IMG/VR virus record: IMGVR_UViG_3300033064_001031
Span: 1-63,566 of that record
From: a virus
Strand: one strand, 5' to 3'
DNA: 63,566 nt
Positions 32,999-41,215 of the stretch are shown here, piece by piece. Both the position numbers and the translations under genes were made by a program. Position 1 is the first letter of the stretch; the number at the start of each line of letters is the position of its first letter. The notes under the pieces are model-generated. The model was not told the origin of the DNA, searched no databases, and saw only the letters and a list, made by a program, of their open reading frames with translations.

Positions 32999-33541
32999 TC
33001 ATTCCTCTTGACGTTCATCCAGGAAGATGCGGGGGATCGTGGCTACAACGTCAAGGGACCGCAAGGTGATCCTGATGAAGGCATTGTCCTTGTCCATGCC
33101 CGTTACCAGCCCAGCCAACCCCCGATAGGGGCCGTCGAGGATCATCACGTAGACGCTCAGGGGGATCTCCGAAGTGATCATCTCCCTGAGCTTCTCGCGC
33201 ATCGCCTGGACCTGAGCATCGCTGATGACCGCGAGGGTCCGAAGCCGGTGCCTCCCGGACTGGGTGCTCATCACCGCACTGATGTAGGGCAAGTGCTCCA
33301 ACGCGAAGTAGGCCACGTCCTCAAGGCCAGAGGCCACGAAGGCGTAGCCCTCCATCAGGTGAATGGGAGTGACCCTGCCGTCCCGCCGGAACAACGCGAC
33401 GGGGACGAAGATGGGGTGGTCGGGGTCTACGTCGAGGTCACGTCGGAGCTGTGCCTCCAAGGTCCCATCGACCGCCTTCATCTCACCGGAACGCGACAGC
33501 TCTATCGCCACCCACGTCAGGCCATCACGGAGATCCGCCAC
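32999..33541 (-). CDS. NusG-like transcription elongation factor
   Basis: A 180-residue protein with an N-terminal NGN-like domain and a C-terminal KOW domain. It starts near TWVAIELSRSGEMKAVD, the strand that opens NusG proteins. YAFVASGLEDVAYFALEHL and RTLAVISDAQVQAMREKLRE fit the NGN body and linker. IPLSVYVMILDGPYRGLAGL is the KOW signature. It would bind RNA polymerase and alter pausing or termination. The GTG at 33541 is chosen because TGGAG lies 7 bases upstream and longer versions read into the dnaX frame; it overlaps dnaX by 17 bases. Phage NusG/RfaH-like proteins often act as antiterminators of late genes. Confidence 0.7.
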   Translation of the reverse strand: MADLRDGLTWVAIELSRSGEMKAVDGTLEAQLRRDLDVDPDHPIFVPVALFRRDGRVTPIHLMEGYAFVASGLEDVAYFALEHLPYISAVMSTQSGRHRLRTLAVISDAQVQAMREKLREMITSEIPLSVYVMILDGPYRGLAGLVTGMDKDNAFIRITLRSLDVVATIPRIFLDERQEE

Positions 33542-34913
33542 TACCGGACTCCAGGTCCAGCAGGGTTCGCCCGAGCAGCTCTCCGAACTGCGCTGATGAG
33601 AGAGCGGTCGATCTGATCTTCCTCCCACTGGCGTCGGGGGTGCCATTGCGCTTCACCGCTGCGGGGCCTTGCTTGGCCTGCACCCACAGGGCGTCCTGGT
33701 CAGGAACAGTACCAGCCGTGTCAGACGTTTCTGGCAGTGCATCGACCTTGAGCGGGGCGGAAGCCTCAACTGCCGCCCGCACCGGAGGGGGGACTGTCTG
33801 CGTCGGACCCCCGACCGCCTGCACATGGATGACCGCCTGTGGGTCCGTGACCGACCCGCCGACGTGGTGGAGGTGCGCGATGTCCATCAACAGCATGGAA
33901 GCCGTTGGCCGACCCGGACGACTAGCGAACCGAGAGGCGTACCCCAACAGGTTCATGCCCTTGGAGGCCCCCAGAGCCATCAGGCGCTCCTTGCCCCAGT
34001 GGGACGGCACACTCTCCCCAAGGGAGGCCCGGAACGCGAGCATGATGACCTCAGCCAGCTTCTCGTAGCAGGTCACGGGGGACGCCCGCTCCATGATCTT
34101 CCGAGCGGATGCAAAGGCGACGATGAGGTCGTTCCCGATGGCATCCAGCAGGTCGAGGTAGGCCGCGTTGAGATCGAGGTGCAGGTACGCGGTGACGTTC
34201 GCCTTGTTGAGCGCACCGAGCATCGACACACCCTCGATGGCCTTGAGGGCATCGCGGATGTGGCATTCGGTGATCTCGGCAACCAGCGTCAGCATGTCCG
34301 GCTCGAACTCGATGCTCTCCTGCTCGCAGATGTGCTGGAGCCGGGCCGCGATGGTGCTGGGCTTCTGCGGCTGGACCACGAAGGCGGGGGCACACCGAGA
34401 CAGCACCGTCGCCCGCATCTTCTCCGGCTCCGTCGTACAGAAGATGCACGTCAGCTTCTTGTCGTCGGAGCCCGGCATGTTGTCTTCGAGGGGCTTCAAC
34501 AGCGCATCGAGGGCGTGCGGGGAGAGCTGGTGGGACTCATCGAACAGGTAGATCCGCCGCTTGCCGCTGAACGTGGCGTAGGCGATCTCGTCTGTGATCC
34601 GGGTCACGTCCTCCTTGCCGGAATGGGTCGCTGCATCGACCTCCATGAAGTCGGCTGACGTGCCACCTTCCAGCAGGCTCTTGCACGAGAAACACTCGTC
34701 ACAGGGGTTCCCCTCGACAGGCTTCTCGCACAGCAGGGCACGGGCGAGAATGCGGCCGAGGGTGGTCTTGCCGGAGCCGTGCCCACCGCAGAAGAGGTAG
34801 GACTGGCGGAACCCCCGCCCCTGCGCGACGTACTCGCGGAGGATGGTGATGGTGGAGTCCTGCCCCAGCACGTCGTCGTAGGTGCGGGGGCGGTAGGTGA
34901 TGTCCAGGCTCAC
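33525..34913 (-). CDS. dnaX: DNA polymerase III clamp-loader subunit, DnaX (gamma/tau-like)
   Basis: The AAA+ ATPase that opens the sliding clamp. The 462-residue protein has Walker A GGHGSGKT at 43-50, a zinc module Cys62/Cys71/Cys74/Cys77, Walker B YLFDESH at 122-128 (the usual DEVH is DESH) and the SRC motif at 172-174 with the arginine finger. Domain III follows to about residue 330, then a Pro/Ala/Thr-rich tail that is shorter than in bacterial tau. With delta (56185-57156), delta-prime-like (57847-58464) and the clamp (38662-39846) it completes a bacterial-style loader. The ATG is preceded by GGAGAG. Confidence 0.9.
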   Translation of the reverse strand: MSLDITYRPRTYDDVLGQDSTITILREYVAQGRGFRQSYLFCGGHGSGKTTLGRILARALLCEKPVEGNPCDECFSCKSLLEGGTSADFMEVDAATHSGKEDVTRITDEIAYATFSGKRRIYLFDESHQLSPHALDALLKPLEDNMPGSDDKKLTCIFCTTEPEKMRATVLSRCAPAFVVQPQKPSTIAARLQHICEQESIEFEPDMLTLVAEITECHIRDALKAIEGVSMLGALNKANVTAYLHLDLNAAYLDLLDAIGNDLIVAFASARKIMERASPVTCYEKLAEVIMLAFRASLGESVPSHWGKERLMALGASKGMNLLGYASRFASRPGRPTASMLLMDIAHLHHVGGSVTDPQAVIHVQAVGGPTQTVPPPVRAAVEASAPLKVDALPETSDTAGTVPDQDALWVQAKQGPAAVKRNGTPDASGRKIRSTALSSAQFGELLGRTLLDLESGSGGSP

Positions 34914-34934
34914 AGTGGCTCTCCAGTGTCCGGG

Positions 34935-35087
34935 TTACCCCTTGGAAGGGGGAGGCAAGTCCTCCCCCTTCGGGGCAACCGCCGGAGCGGGACGAGGCAC
35001 CGGAGACCCCGGGGTCTTGACGGCCTTGGCGGCTTCACGCCGAGGTCCCTCGGCATTCATCCGAATGATGGTGTCGAGGTCCCACAT
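34935..35087 (-). CDS. Small unknown protein
   Basis: 50 residues from the ATG at 35087, 2 bases downstream of the stop of the metallopeptidase-like gene. It begins MWDLDTIIRMNAEGPRREAA, a helical start, followed by a Pro/Lys-rich tail. Its placement fills an otherwise empty gap before dnaX with typical operon spacing, which supports translation. Function unknown. Confidence 0.45.
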   Translation of the reverse strand: MWDLDTIIRMNAEGPRREAAKAVKTPGSPVPRPAPAVAPKGEDLPPPSKG

Positions 35088-35089
35088 GG

Positions 35090-35578
35090 TCAGGGGGCCG
35101 GGGTGGCGGGGGCCTGGTTCGGGGGCACGCCGAACAGCTCGTCGATGAGGTTCGGCTCGGGGGTCGTGCCGCTGGTCCGCCAGAAGCCGTACTTCTCGAC
35201 CTCCTCGCGGAAGAAGGACACGTCGGGGAGCTTGACGTAGCACTTCATGTTGCCCGTGTCGGCGTTCTCCTCGATCCCGCAGGCGGACAGGTGATGGAAC
35301 AGCAGGGCCTCCTGCTCGGTGGAGCCCATCGTCATCCACTCGTCCTGCGCGAGCGTGATCACGAACTGGTACTTCTCCTCCGCGACGACCGACAGCAGGG
35401 GCGCGGCCTTGCTGGTCTTGCCCGCGACGACGTGATCGCCGGTCTTGCTCGCCTTCTCCTTGAAGACGATCAGGATCTCGTCGTCCACCATCGCGAGGTC
35501 CGAGAGACTCGCGTTGTTGGCGATGAGGGTCTGCATGGTCTTGTAGACCTCGTCGCCAGCCTTGAAGATTTCGCCCAT
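35090..35578 (-). CDS. Phage metallopeptidase-like protein with degenerate active site
   Basis: A 162-residue protein matching the layout of the phage metallopeptidase family (PF18894-type): residues 1-50 helix-rich, a strand pair with Ala/Ser (SKAAPLLSVV), then YQFVITLAQDEWMTMG and the central helix that in active members carries HELCH. Here that helix reads ALLFHHLSACGI, so only one or two His remain and the Glu is absent. The C-terminal KCYVKLPDVSFFREEVEKYG matches the family end. It therefore probably lacks peptidase activity and may be a binding protein. The assignment is by pattern and moderate. Confidence 0.5.
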   Translation of the reverse strand: MGEIFKAGDEVYKTMQTLIANNASLSDLAMVDDEILIVFKEKASKTGDHVVAGKTSKAAPLLSVVAEEKYQFVITLAQDEWMTMGSTEQEALLFHHLSACGIEENADTGNMKCYVKLPDVSFFREEVEKYGFWRTSGTTPEPNLIDELFGVPPNQAPATPAP

Positions 35579-35594
35579 GTTCCTGTGCTCCCGT

Positions 35595-36314
35595 CTATGA
35601 GAACGCCGCCTTCATCGCAGCGACGCCTCCGTGGTTCCAGATTTCACCGGGGTCTTTCCCCCGGTAGCTGATGCTCGTTGCCTGCACCTCTACCCGCCTG
35701 AGCCGATGAAGTGCCCCCCACCGGGTCTTCCCCTTCTCATCGATCCAGTCGTGGACGCCATGTTGCCCCGCCTCATCGTTGTCGTAGACCATCCGCACCC
35801 AACCACGGCAGTACCGGCGAAGAAACTCGACGTGCTTGTCGGTCAGCTTCGCCCGCTCTGACCCCAGCACCACGTCGGTCGCCGGGATGGCCCACTCCAG
35901 CGGCAGCAGGTCGAAGATGCCCTCCACGACCCACACGTCGGCACCCGCCCAGATCCGCTCCATCACGTCAGGCGTCAGGCCCGTCCAGATCGGCTGCCAC
36001 CCGGCGGTGGACAACAGGTGGCGGATGATGCGCTTCTCCGTGCCCTTGCGCCCAGCACAGCCGATGACCCTGCCTCGCGGCGAGTACAGCGGCCAGAGCA
36101 CCCAGTCACCCAGCCGTTCCCCCCTGTCGCCGTACCGTTCGCAGAAGTCGATGTCGGGGGAGTCCTCTGACATCGGCTGCCACGTCTTCACCCCCAGGCG
36201 AGCGATGGACTCTTCCCGTGCGCCTCGCCCCAAGAAGTAGCCCTCATGGGCCTCATCCAGGCTCAGCGTCTCGAAGTGGGCTGCCAGCCAGTTCGGGGGC
36301 TTCGATTCGGACAT
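35595..36314 (-). CDS. DnaG-type primase core (Toprim), minimal
   Basis: A 239-residue protein that would synthesise RNA primers. The N-terminal part (GYFLGRGAREESIARLGV, DWVLWPLYSPRGRVIGCAGR) matches the RNA-polymerase basic subdomain of DnaG. The Toprim fold follows with Glu131 (VVEGIFDLL) and Asp178/Asp180 (VYDNDEAG). No zinc-binding domain and no helicase-interaction domain are present, so it must find its template or partner differently, or work with another subunit. Its start overlaps the upstream gene by 62 bases. It is in the same operon as dnaX and the clamp. Confidence 0.8.
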   Translation of the reverse strand: MSESKPPNWLAAHFETLSLDEAHEGYFLGRGAREESIARLGVKTWQPMSEDSPDIDFCERYGDRGERLGDWVLWPLYSPRGRVIGCAGRKGTEKRIIRHLLSTAGWQPIWTGLTPDVMERIWAGADVWVVEGIFDLLPLEWAIPATDVVLGSERAKLTDKHVEFLRRYCRGWVRMVYDNDEAGQHGVHDWIDEKGKTRWGALHRLRRVEVQATSISYRGKDPGEIWNHGGVAAMKAAFS

Positions 36315-36993
36315 GAGACGGCTCCCCTTCCTGCCCTGGGCCTCGGACGATGGCGATGCCGCGAGCGGCGTTGTGGACGACCCCGACGATCTTCTTGGAG
36401 GTCAACCTGTTGACGACCCCCACGAACGAACGGTCCTTGGGGACCACGATGATGGTCCCCTCCGGGACCCATGCGGAAGCCCGGAACGGCAGCCCTGTGT
36501 CCTCGATGAACGGGCGAAGCTCCGGGGGCATCAGGTCCACGGACTTTACTCGCGGGGGCTCACCGTGAACCTCCCGGTACAGCTCTGCCTCTTCATCATC
36601 GCCGTCGTCCAGCATCGGGTCCAGCTCGTCCGGCGGGTGTGACCTCGGAATGAGCAGCTCGACCGGGCCCAGCTCGTAAAACTCCAGGTGCTCGATGGCC
36701 GCCGTCAGACCCTCGGTGGTCAGCGGGTGGACGTTGCCCCACTGCATCTCTCGCCCCATCGAGGCCACCGCCTCGATGACCTCGCGGAAGAAGTCGTCCG
36801 GGGTCAGCTCCCGGACGGCGGCCTTCACGGTGGACCCAGGATGCGTGTCGTTGATCCACATGACCGACGACGATGAGGACACCAGGTACGGAGCCGTCTC
36901 CTCAGATACGGTGTACTCCACCATCAGGGGCACGGTGGTCTTGCGCTGCATGGCCTTCGACTGCAACCGGGTCACGACGAGCAGGTGACTCAT
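36253..36993 (-). CDS. Unknown protein of the replication operon
   Basis: 246 residues from the ATG at 36993, which overlaps the upstream stop as ATGA; the longer frame to 37029 is rejected. The N-terminal half is alpha/beta (LLVVTRLQSKAMQRKTTVPL, DDFFREVIEAVASMGREM). An acidic linker (DDGDDEEAE) follows. The C-terminal part has a strand-rich unit (WVPEGTIIVVPKDRSFVGVV, GVVHNAARGIAIV). No catalytic motif. Translational coupling on both sides places it functionally with the primase, but its role is unknown. Confidence 0.55.
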   Translation of the reverse strand: MSHLLVVTRLQSKAMQRKTTVPLMVEYTVSEETAPYLVSSSSSVMWINDTHPGSTVKAAVRELTPDDFFREVIEAVASMGREMQWGNVHPLTTEGLTAAIEHLEFYELGPVELLIPRSHPPDELDPMLDDGDDEEAELYREVHGEPPRVKSVDLMPPELRPFIEDTGLPFRASAWVPEGTIIVVPKDRSFVGVVNRLTSKKIVGVVHNAARGIAIVRGPGQEGEPSHVRIEAPELAGSPLRDAEPG

Positions 36994-37475
36994 CCCTTGC
37001 CTCCAAGAATCCTTGGCCAGCGGAGCCACGACTTCTCAGGCTCGTGGTCCTTCACCGGAGGACTGAGTTCATCGATCTCTGCCTGGGTGGGAACGTCGGT
37101 GGGGTCGTCCATCACCCACATCAAGGCGGCGATGTCGGGGAACTCCGAGGCGATGACCCCACGGTCGCCCGACTGGACGATCTCGTGGAACTCGATCTTC
37201 GCCTCATCCTTGGTCTGCAACGGCTCCCACAAGGGGCACTCGCGGGCCACGTCGTTGCACCGGGCGATCCGGTCGTCGCACAGCAGGTCACGGGAGACAC
37301 CGTGCGGGGAGAGCACTCCGCACAGGCGGACGTAGCTGCCGCACTCGTCTAGGAGCACTTCGCGGTTGTGCAGACAGGTCTCCGGGCGCTGCTGGAAGAG
37401 CTTCCGCAGTCGCTTCTGGAGATGCCGGAAGGTCACCTGCTTGAGCTGGTGCCGAATCTGGGTCTGTGACCTCAT
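36990..37475 (-). CDS. Cys-rich unknown protein
   Basis: 161 residues with a basic, Gln/Arg-rich N-terminal helix and a cluster of Cys at about 34, 45, 52, 65, 73 and 80 (CLHN, ECGSYVRLC, LLCDD, ARCNDVARECPLW). This probably coordinates zinc or an Fe-S cluster. The remainder is acidic and helical. It overlaps the next gene by 4 bases. A structural metal site in a small adaptor of the replication operon is likely, but I know no characterised homologue. Confidence 0.55.
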   Translation of the reverse strand: MRSQTQIRHQLKQVTFRHLQKRLRKLFQQRPETCLHNREVLLDECGSYVRLCGVLSPHGVSRDLLCDDRIARCNDVARECPLWEPLQTKDEAKIEFHEIVQSGDRGVIASEFPDIAALMWVMDDPTDVPTQAEIDELSPPVKDHEPEKSWLRWPRILGGKG

Positions 37476-37487
37476 GCGTCCGGCACC

Positions 37488-38021
37488 CTACCCGTCGTCA
37501 GCGTCGATGAGAGCAAGCGCCTCTTCGACTGCTTGGTCTGTGGCGGCCATCCGCACCTCCCGCTGCTTGACCATCCCGATGACCCACAGCAGGTCTTCGG
37601 ACCCTAGCGGCTCCAGGAGTGCATCCAGTTCACGTCGAAGGGCGCTCTTGGCCTTCGTCTCGACCCGTTGCTCGACCCGCAAAGCTGGAGGGACTGCAAC
37701 CCAGACGCCTGCCTGACGACCGGATGTGGTCGGTCTACGGGTGCCGGAGTCCTTGACGGCCCCCAGCTCGACCAGCTCGCCACGACGGGGCCGTTCCGTG
37801 CTGGGGTTCATGCTCAGAGCGATCTGGATCTCCTCGTCGGTGGCCCCATCGCTCCCGGCATCTTCAAGAAACCGCAGGACTTCAGCCCGGAGAACACCAG
37901 CCGATGCCCCCATGGACTTCGCCGCATCCTCCGACGTGTCGGAGCCCTTCACGAAGGGCAGGGGAGCCGAAGGCGTGTCGAACAGGAAGTCGAGGTCGTC
38001 GGTGTCGCCCCACATGGTCAT
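37488..38021 (-). CDS. Winged-helix protein of the replication operon
   Basis: 177 residues. After a short acidic N-terminus, residues about 45-108 form a winged HTH (RAEVLRFLEDAGSDGATDEE, MNPSTERPRRGELVELGAVK, TSGRQAGVWVAV) of the type widespread in phages. The RPRR-GEL wing is typical. The C-terminal 65 residues are helical (RRELDALLEPLGSEDLLWVI). It overlaps the Rad50 C-half gene by 4 bases (ATGA). It may bind DNA or act as a subunit of a replication complex rather than as a transcription factor, since it is embedded in that operon. Confidence 0.6.
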   Translation of the reverse strand: MTMWGDTDDLDFLFDTPSAPLPFVKGSDTSEDAAKSMGASAGVLRAEVLRFLEDAGSDGATDEEIQIALSMNPSTERPRRGELVELGAVKDSGTRRPTTSGRQAGVWVAVPPALRVEQRVETKAKSALRRELDALLEPLGSEDLLWVIGMVKQREVRMAATDQAVEEALALIDADDG

Positions 38022-38653
38022 CGCATCACCTCGAACTTCGCACCGCTCTTGGTCCGGGTGATGCGATATGCCTTGTTGGATGCGTCCACCAAGGCGGGGT
38101 TGTGGGTCACCAGCAAGATGTCGATGTCCAGCCGCTCGCAGATGAGCTGGAGGAACTCGCCCATGTTCTGCACGTAGTTGCCGTCGAACGCAGGCAGCGT
38201 TTCGTCCAGGAGCAGCAGGGGCCTGAGCCCCCGTCGCTTCATCACGATGATGCGGAGCAGGACCGACTGGACCGTAGCGACTGCCCCGCCGAAGGCGTCG
38301 TTGGTGACGCCCCGGATGACGGTGCCGTCCGGGCGCTCGTGGACCGTGATCAGGTCCACGCTGACCTTGCCCCGCGAGATGTTCACCTCGGACTCCACCG
38401 AGAGCTTCTGGTCGTGGAACACCGTGCGGAGCCCCTCGGTCAGCAGCTTCTCGACGGCCTTGACCCCGGTGGTGACCTCCTGGTCGATGAGCGTTCGCAA
38501 GACCACCTGGACGAGGGAGAGCAGCTCCCCCTCGTCCTCCATGTCCTTGATGGCCTTGCGGGTGTCGGCCACCCGCTTGACCGCTGCATCACGGGCACCC
38601 GTCAGTCGGTCGGCCTGTGACCGCAAGTGGTCGATGGCAGGCAGGGCACGCAC
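38018..38653 (-). CDS. Rad50/SbcC C-terminal half (split SMC-type ATPase)
   Basis: A 211-residue protein with an N-terminal coiled-coil segment (1-45) and an ABC/SMC C-lobe. FGGAVATVQSVLLRIIVMKR (about 121-140) stands in the signature-motif position. PLLLLDETLPAFD (about 145-157) is Walker B with the catalytic Glu and D-loop. ILLVTHN (about 178-184) is the switch His. No Walker A is present; that half is encoded separately at 43647-44726. The two would pair to form the DNA-end-tethering ATPase that works with the SbcD-like nuclease. The separation by about 5 kb is unusual. Confidence 0.75.
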   Translation of the reverse strand: MRALPAIDHLRSQADRLTGARDAAVKRVADTRKAIKDMEDEGELLSLVQVVLRTLIDQEVTTGVKAVEKLLTEGLRTVFHDQKLSVESEVNISRGKVSVDLITVHERPDGTVIRGVTNDAFGGAVATVQSVLLRIIVMKRRGLRPLLLLDETLPAFDGNYVQNMGEFLQLICERLDIDILLVTHNPALVDASNKAYRITRTKSGAKFEVMR

Positions 38654-38661
38654 TCAGCCCC

Positions 38662-39846
38662 CTAGGTCAGCCACGCGATGATGGTCAGGTACTTGTCGCT
38701 GGGCGTCTCCGTCACGAACCGGACGAAGCCCCGGTTGCCGCTCACGTTGATGCCCAGCGTCACCTCATCCTCCTTCCGTGCTCCCAGCACCTTGGCGAGG
38801 CGGAAGTGGTCGATGGCGAAGCCCTCCGGCGGGATCTCCGGGGCCTTGTCCAGCGAGTCCAGCACCTTGCACGCGAGGGTCAGCTCCGTCTTCTTGCCCG
38901 TGGCCGACATCATCCACATGATGACCTCGTTGTCCTCTGTGCCGGGGGCGAAGTGCAGGCGGTTGTCCTCCCACGCGGCTCCCGACGTGAGGAACCCGAT
39001 GCCCTCGTCGATCTCGGTCTTGGACAGCACCCACTGGTGCTGGTCGGCGTCGTCCATCTGGATCTTGAGGCCGGGGAAGTCGGCCTGGAACCGGCTCTCG
39101 CCGAACACCGCACCGTCGCCCCGCCGCAGCACGAGAATCCGCTCATGCTCCAGCACCTCGACATCGGTGCTCTCGCAGGTGCCCAGGAACGCAATGAGTC
39201 CGGGCACGTCCTTGCCGTGGATTCGCAGCGCGGATTCGGTCATCCCCTCCACACGGATGAGGCAGACCGCCTTCTTGTCGGTCGAGTAGAGGATGCCCCC
39301 TTCGTGGGTCACCGTGCCGTCCTCTTCGACCACGCGGGGCCGGAACTCACAGACGCACAGCTCCGGCTGCTCGCTCTCCTTGACCGACGCGAAGAGCCGG
39401 GAGTAGCCGAGAGCCGCCGCCAGCCGGTCGGCTGGCAGGGTGGCCGTCAACTTGGCTGCCTTCAGCGTCTTGTCCCAGACGAAGCGAGAGTCGGGGTCGA
39501 GGCTCTGGAAGGTCTGCTGACCCTTCGGGGCACGGGCGACGACCTCAGCCTCGTCGAGAGCGAACGTCAGGGCCGCATCGGGGACGTGGGCGAGCCACTG
39601 CTTGAGCCGCTTGCCCTCAATGGTGAAGGACCCCTTCTCGCCGGGGTCCTCGACATCGGCGATCAGCGGGCAGGAGGAGAACACCCGACCGGAGCAGGTG
39701 AGGACATCGACGCCGTAGCCGTCCGCCTTCGTCCCGGTTCGCCGAAAGACGAAGTGGGTCGTGATGTCCGACCCGGTACTGGAAATGCTCGGACTGACGA
39801 CCTGAAGGGCCGCATCGAGGTCTTGCTTCGCCACCTTGAATCTCAT
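38662..39846 (-). CDS. dnaN: DNA polymerase III sliding clamp (beta)
   Basis: A 394-residue protein with the size and three-fold domain plan of bacterial beta clamps: MRFKVAKQDLDAALQVV at the start, KLTATLPADRLAAALGYSRL opening the second domain, HQWVLSKTEIDEGIGFLTSG opening the third, and FVRFVTETPSDKYLTIIAWL at the end in place of the usual 'MPMRL'. It encircles DNA and tethers polymerase and other partners. In T4 the clamp also activates late transcription. It ends in TAG and its start overlaps the next small gene by 4 bases. Confidence 0.78.
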   Translation of the reverse strand: MRFKVAKQDLDAALQVVSPSISSTGSDITTHFVFRRTGTKADGYGVDVLTCSGRVFSSCPLIADVEDPGEKGSFTIEGKRLKQWLAHVPDAALTFALDEAEVVARAPKGQQTFQSLDPDSRFVWDKTLKAAKLTATLPADRLAAALGYSRLFASVKESEQPELCVCEFRPRVVEEDGTVTHEGGILYSTDKKAVCLIRVEGMTESALRIHGKDVPGLIAFLGTCESTDVEVLEHERILVLRRGDGAVFGESRFQADFPGLKIQMDDADQHQWVLSKTEIDEGIGFLTSGAAWEDNRLHFAPGTEDNEVIMWMMSATGKKTELTLACKVLDSLDKAPEIPPEGFAIDHFRLAKVLGARKEDEVTLGINVSGNRGFVRFVTETPSDKYLTIIAWLT

Positions 39847-40121
39847 CGAACGTCTCCCTGGATGAACGGGGCGAGCTTGCCCTCGGCTTCTGCGATTTCA
39901 GTCTCGAAGGCCGTCAACGCCTTGTCGTGACGGCCTTCGAGCTGCTTGATTGCTGCATCGAGCTTCGCGGGGGGCACCCCCCGCTCCACGCACTCCTCCT
40001 CGACCGTGGCCACATCGTCCTGAGCAGCCTGGAGCCGCCCCTGAAGCCGCTGGACAGTCGTACTGGCCCTGTCCCGCCTGCTGATGGCATCGGTGAGTCG
40101 CTGATGGTCGTGGTCGCTCAT
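39843..40121 (-). CDS. Small coiled-coil protein next to the clamp
   Basis: 92 residues forming one long helical coiled coil (VQRLQGRLQAAQDDVATVEE, KLDAAIKQLEGRHDKAL) with a small break at RGVPP. It overlaps the clamp gene as ATGA. The coiled coil and the nearby Rad50 C-half suggest it may be the missing arm segment of the split Rad50/SbcC, or a clamp accessory. Neither can be shown from sequence alone. Confidence 0.5.
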   Translation of the reverse strand: MSDHDHQRLTDAISRRDRASTTVQRLQGRLQAAQDDVATVEEECVERGVPPAKLDAAIKQLEGRHDKALTAFETEIAEAEGKLAPFIQGDVR

Positions 40122-40128
40122 GGGCTGC

Positions 40129-41178
40129 CTACTCGTCTGGAGTGACGATGGAGCCCCCCGGCCCCATCCCGAAGTTCACGAACCCAGTCTGACCGTCGAA
40201 AAAGGCGTCGCTGGACTTCTTGTTCCGGCGGTTCGCGGCCTTCTGTGCCTGCCGCTCCGAGCACACCGTCTCGTAGTCGCAGAATCGACAGGTGGTCGGG
40301 GAAGGCGCGGCCTCGAACTTCTCACGGTTCATCGCCCGGAGAGCGTCCCGTGCCCTGGTGGCGATCCCCTTGAGGTCATCCCGGTCGAACTCCACCCAGT
40401 CCACCCCGGACTCGACCTCCATCTTGCCCGTGGGCATCCCGTTGTCGTCCACCTCGGGGATCTCGTCCCCATCGGTGTCGAGCTTCGGCTGGCCGTAGGG
40501 GTACCGGAAGTACACGAACCCAAGCCGGTCCGGCATCCGTTTGTAGGCCAGGTAGAAGCAGAGGGCGTACCACCGGAGCTGGTCAGGGTCCGTGTAGGTG
40601 ATGAAGCCGGGCTTCACACCCTTGCGCTTCGGGGCCTTGTACCGGCGGCTATTCTTGCCGTCGAGAATGGTGATCTGGTCTACGCCGTCCACCTTGCGGC
40701 GGAAGATGAGGTCGGCCCGGCCACCGATGGGCGTCCACTTGTTGACGTAGCAGGTCAGGTCCACCTCGCTGCGGGCGTAGGGGCCTAGCAGCTTGTGGTG
40801 CTTCATCGTCCCGATGTAGCCCCGGATGCCGTTCTCGACGGCCTCCCACAGCTCGTCACGGGGAGGGGAGAGCCTCCAGTCGATGAACTTGTTGATGACC
40901 TGGAGCGAGAAGTCCTTGCGGGCCTTCTCCAGCAGCCGGTCTACCAGACCGTGAGGGTGCTTCCACTCCTCGTCGTTGTAGAGCCACTCCCAGAAGTTGG
41001 CGAGCACTATGCCCATGATGGCGTGGTGCTCCGACCGCTCCACCGGCTTCGGCTTGCGCCTGCCCGGCCCACCACCACAGTCGATGGTGCCCCACCCACG
41101 GCTCCACAAGAACGCCTGAGGGCAGCCCTCGTAGGTGGTCATGCTCGACCAGTACAGTGTGAACCGACGTGTGCTCAT
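40129..41178 (-). CDS. RecB/Cas4-type PD-(D/E)XK nuclease with Fe-S site
   Basis: A 349-residue exonuclease of the Cas4/AddB/RecB family. Catalytic residues are visible: His51/His52, Asp156 (GGRADLIFR) and Asp173-Gly-Lys175 (ITILDGKN), followed by LRWYALCFYLAYKR, the QxxxY-type helix variant. Cys19 (YEGCP) with Cys297, Cys300 and Cys306 (CRFCDYETVC) matches the 4Fe-4S arrangement of Cas4-like enzymes. It would resect DNA ends for recombination. It lies among Rad50/SbcD and RecA genes, with no cas genes nearby, so a recombination role is preferred over CRISPR adaptation. Confidence 0.8.
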   Translation of the reverse strand: MSTRRFTLYWSSMTTYEGCPQAFLWSRGWGTIDCGGGPGRRKPKPVERSEHHAIMGIVLANFWEWLYNDEEWKHPHGLVDRLLEKARKDFSLQVINKFIDWRLSPPRDELWEAVENGIRGYIGTMKHHKLLGPYARSEVDLTCYVNKWTPIGGRADLIFRRKVDGVDQITILDGKNSRRYKAPKRKGVKPGFITYTDPDQLRWYALCFYLAYKRMPDRLGFVYFRYPYGQPKLDTDGDEIPEVDDNGMPTGKMEVESGVDWVEFDRDDLKGIATRARDALRAMNREKFEAAPSPTTCRFCDYETVCSERQAQKAANRRNKKSSDAFFDGQTGFVNFGMGPGGSIVTPDE

Positions 41179-41215
41179 CCAGTCTCCGTGCCCCGTTTAC
41201 CCCGTGCGTACCCGA

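Noticed and set aside
40129-41178. Cas4 of a phage CRISPR system
   Set aside because: No Cas1, Cas2 or repeat array was seen; the setting among RecA, Rad50 and SbcD genes favours a recombination exonuclease.
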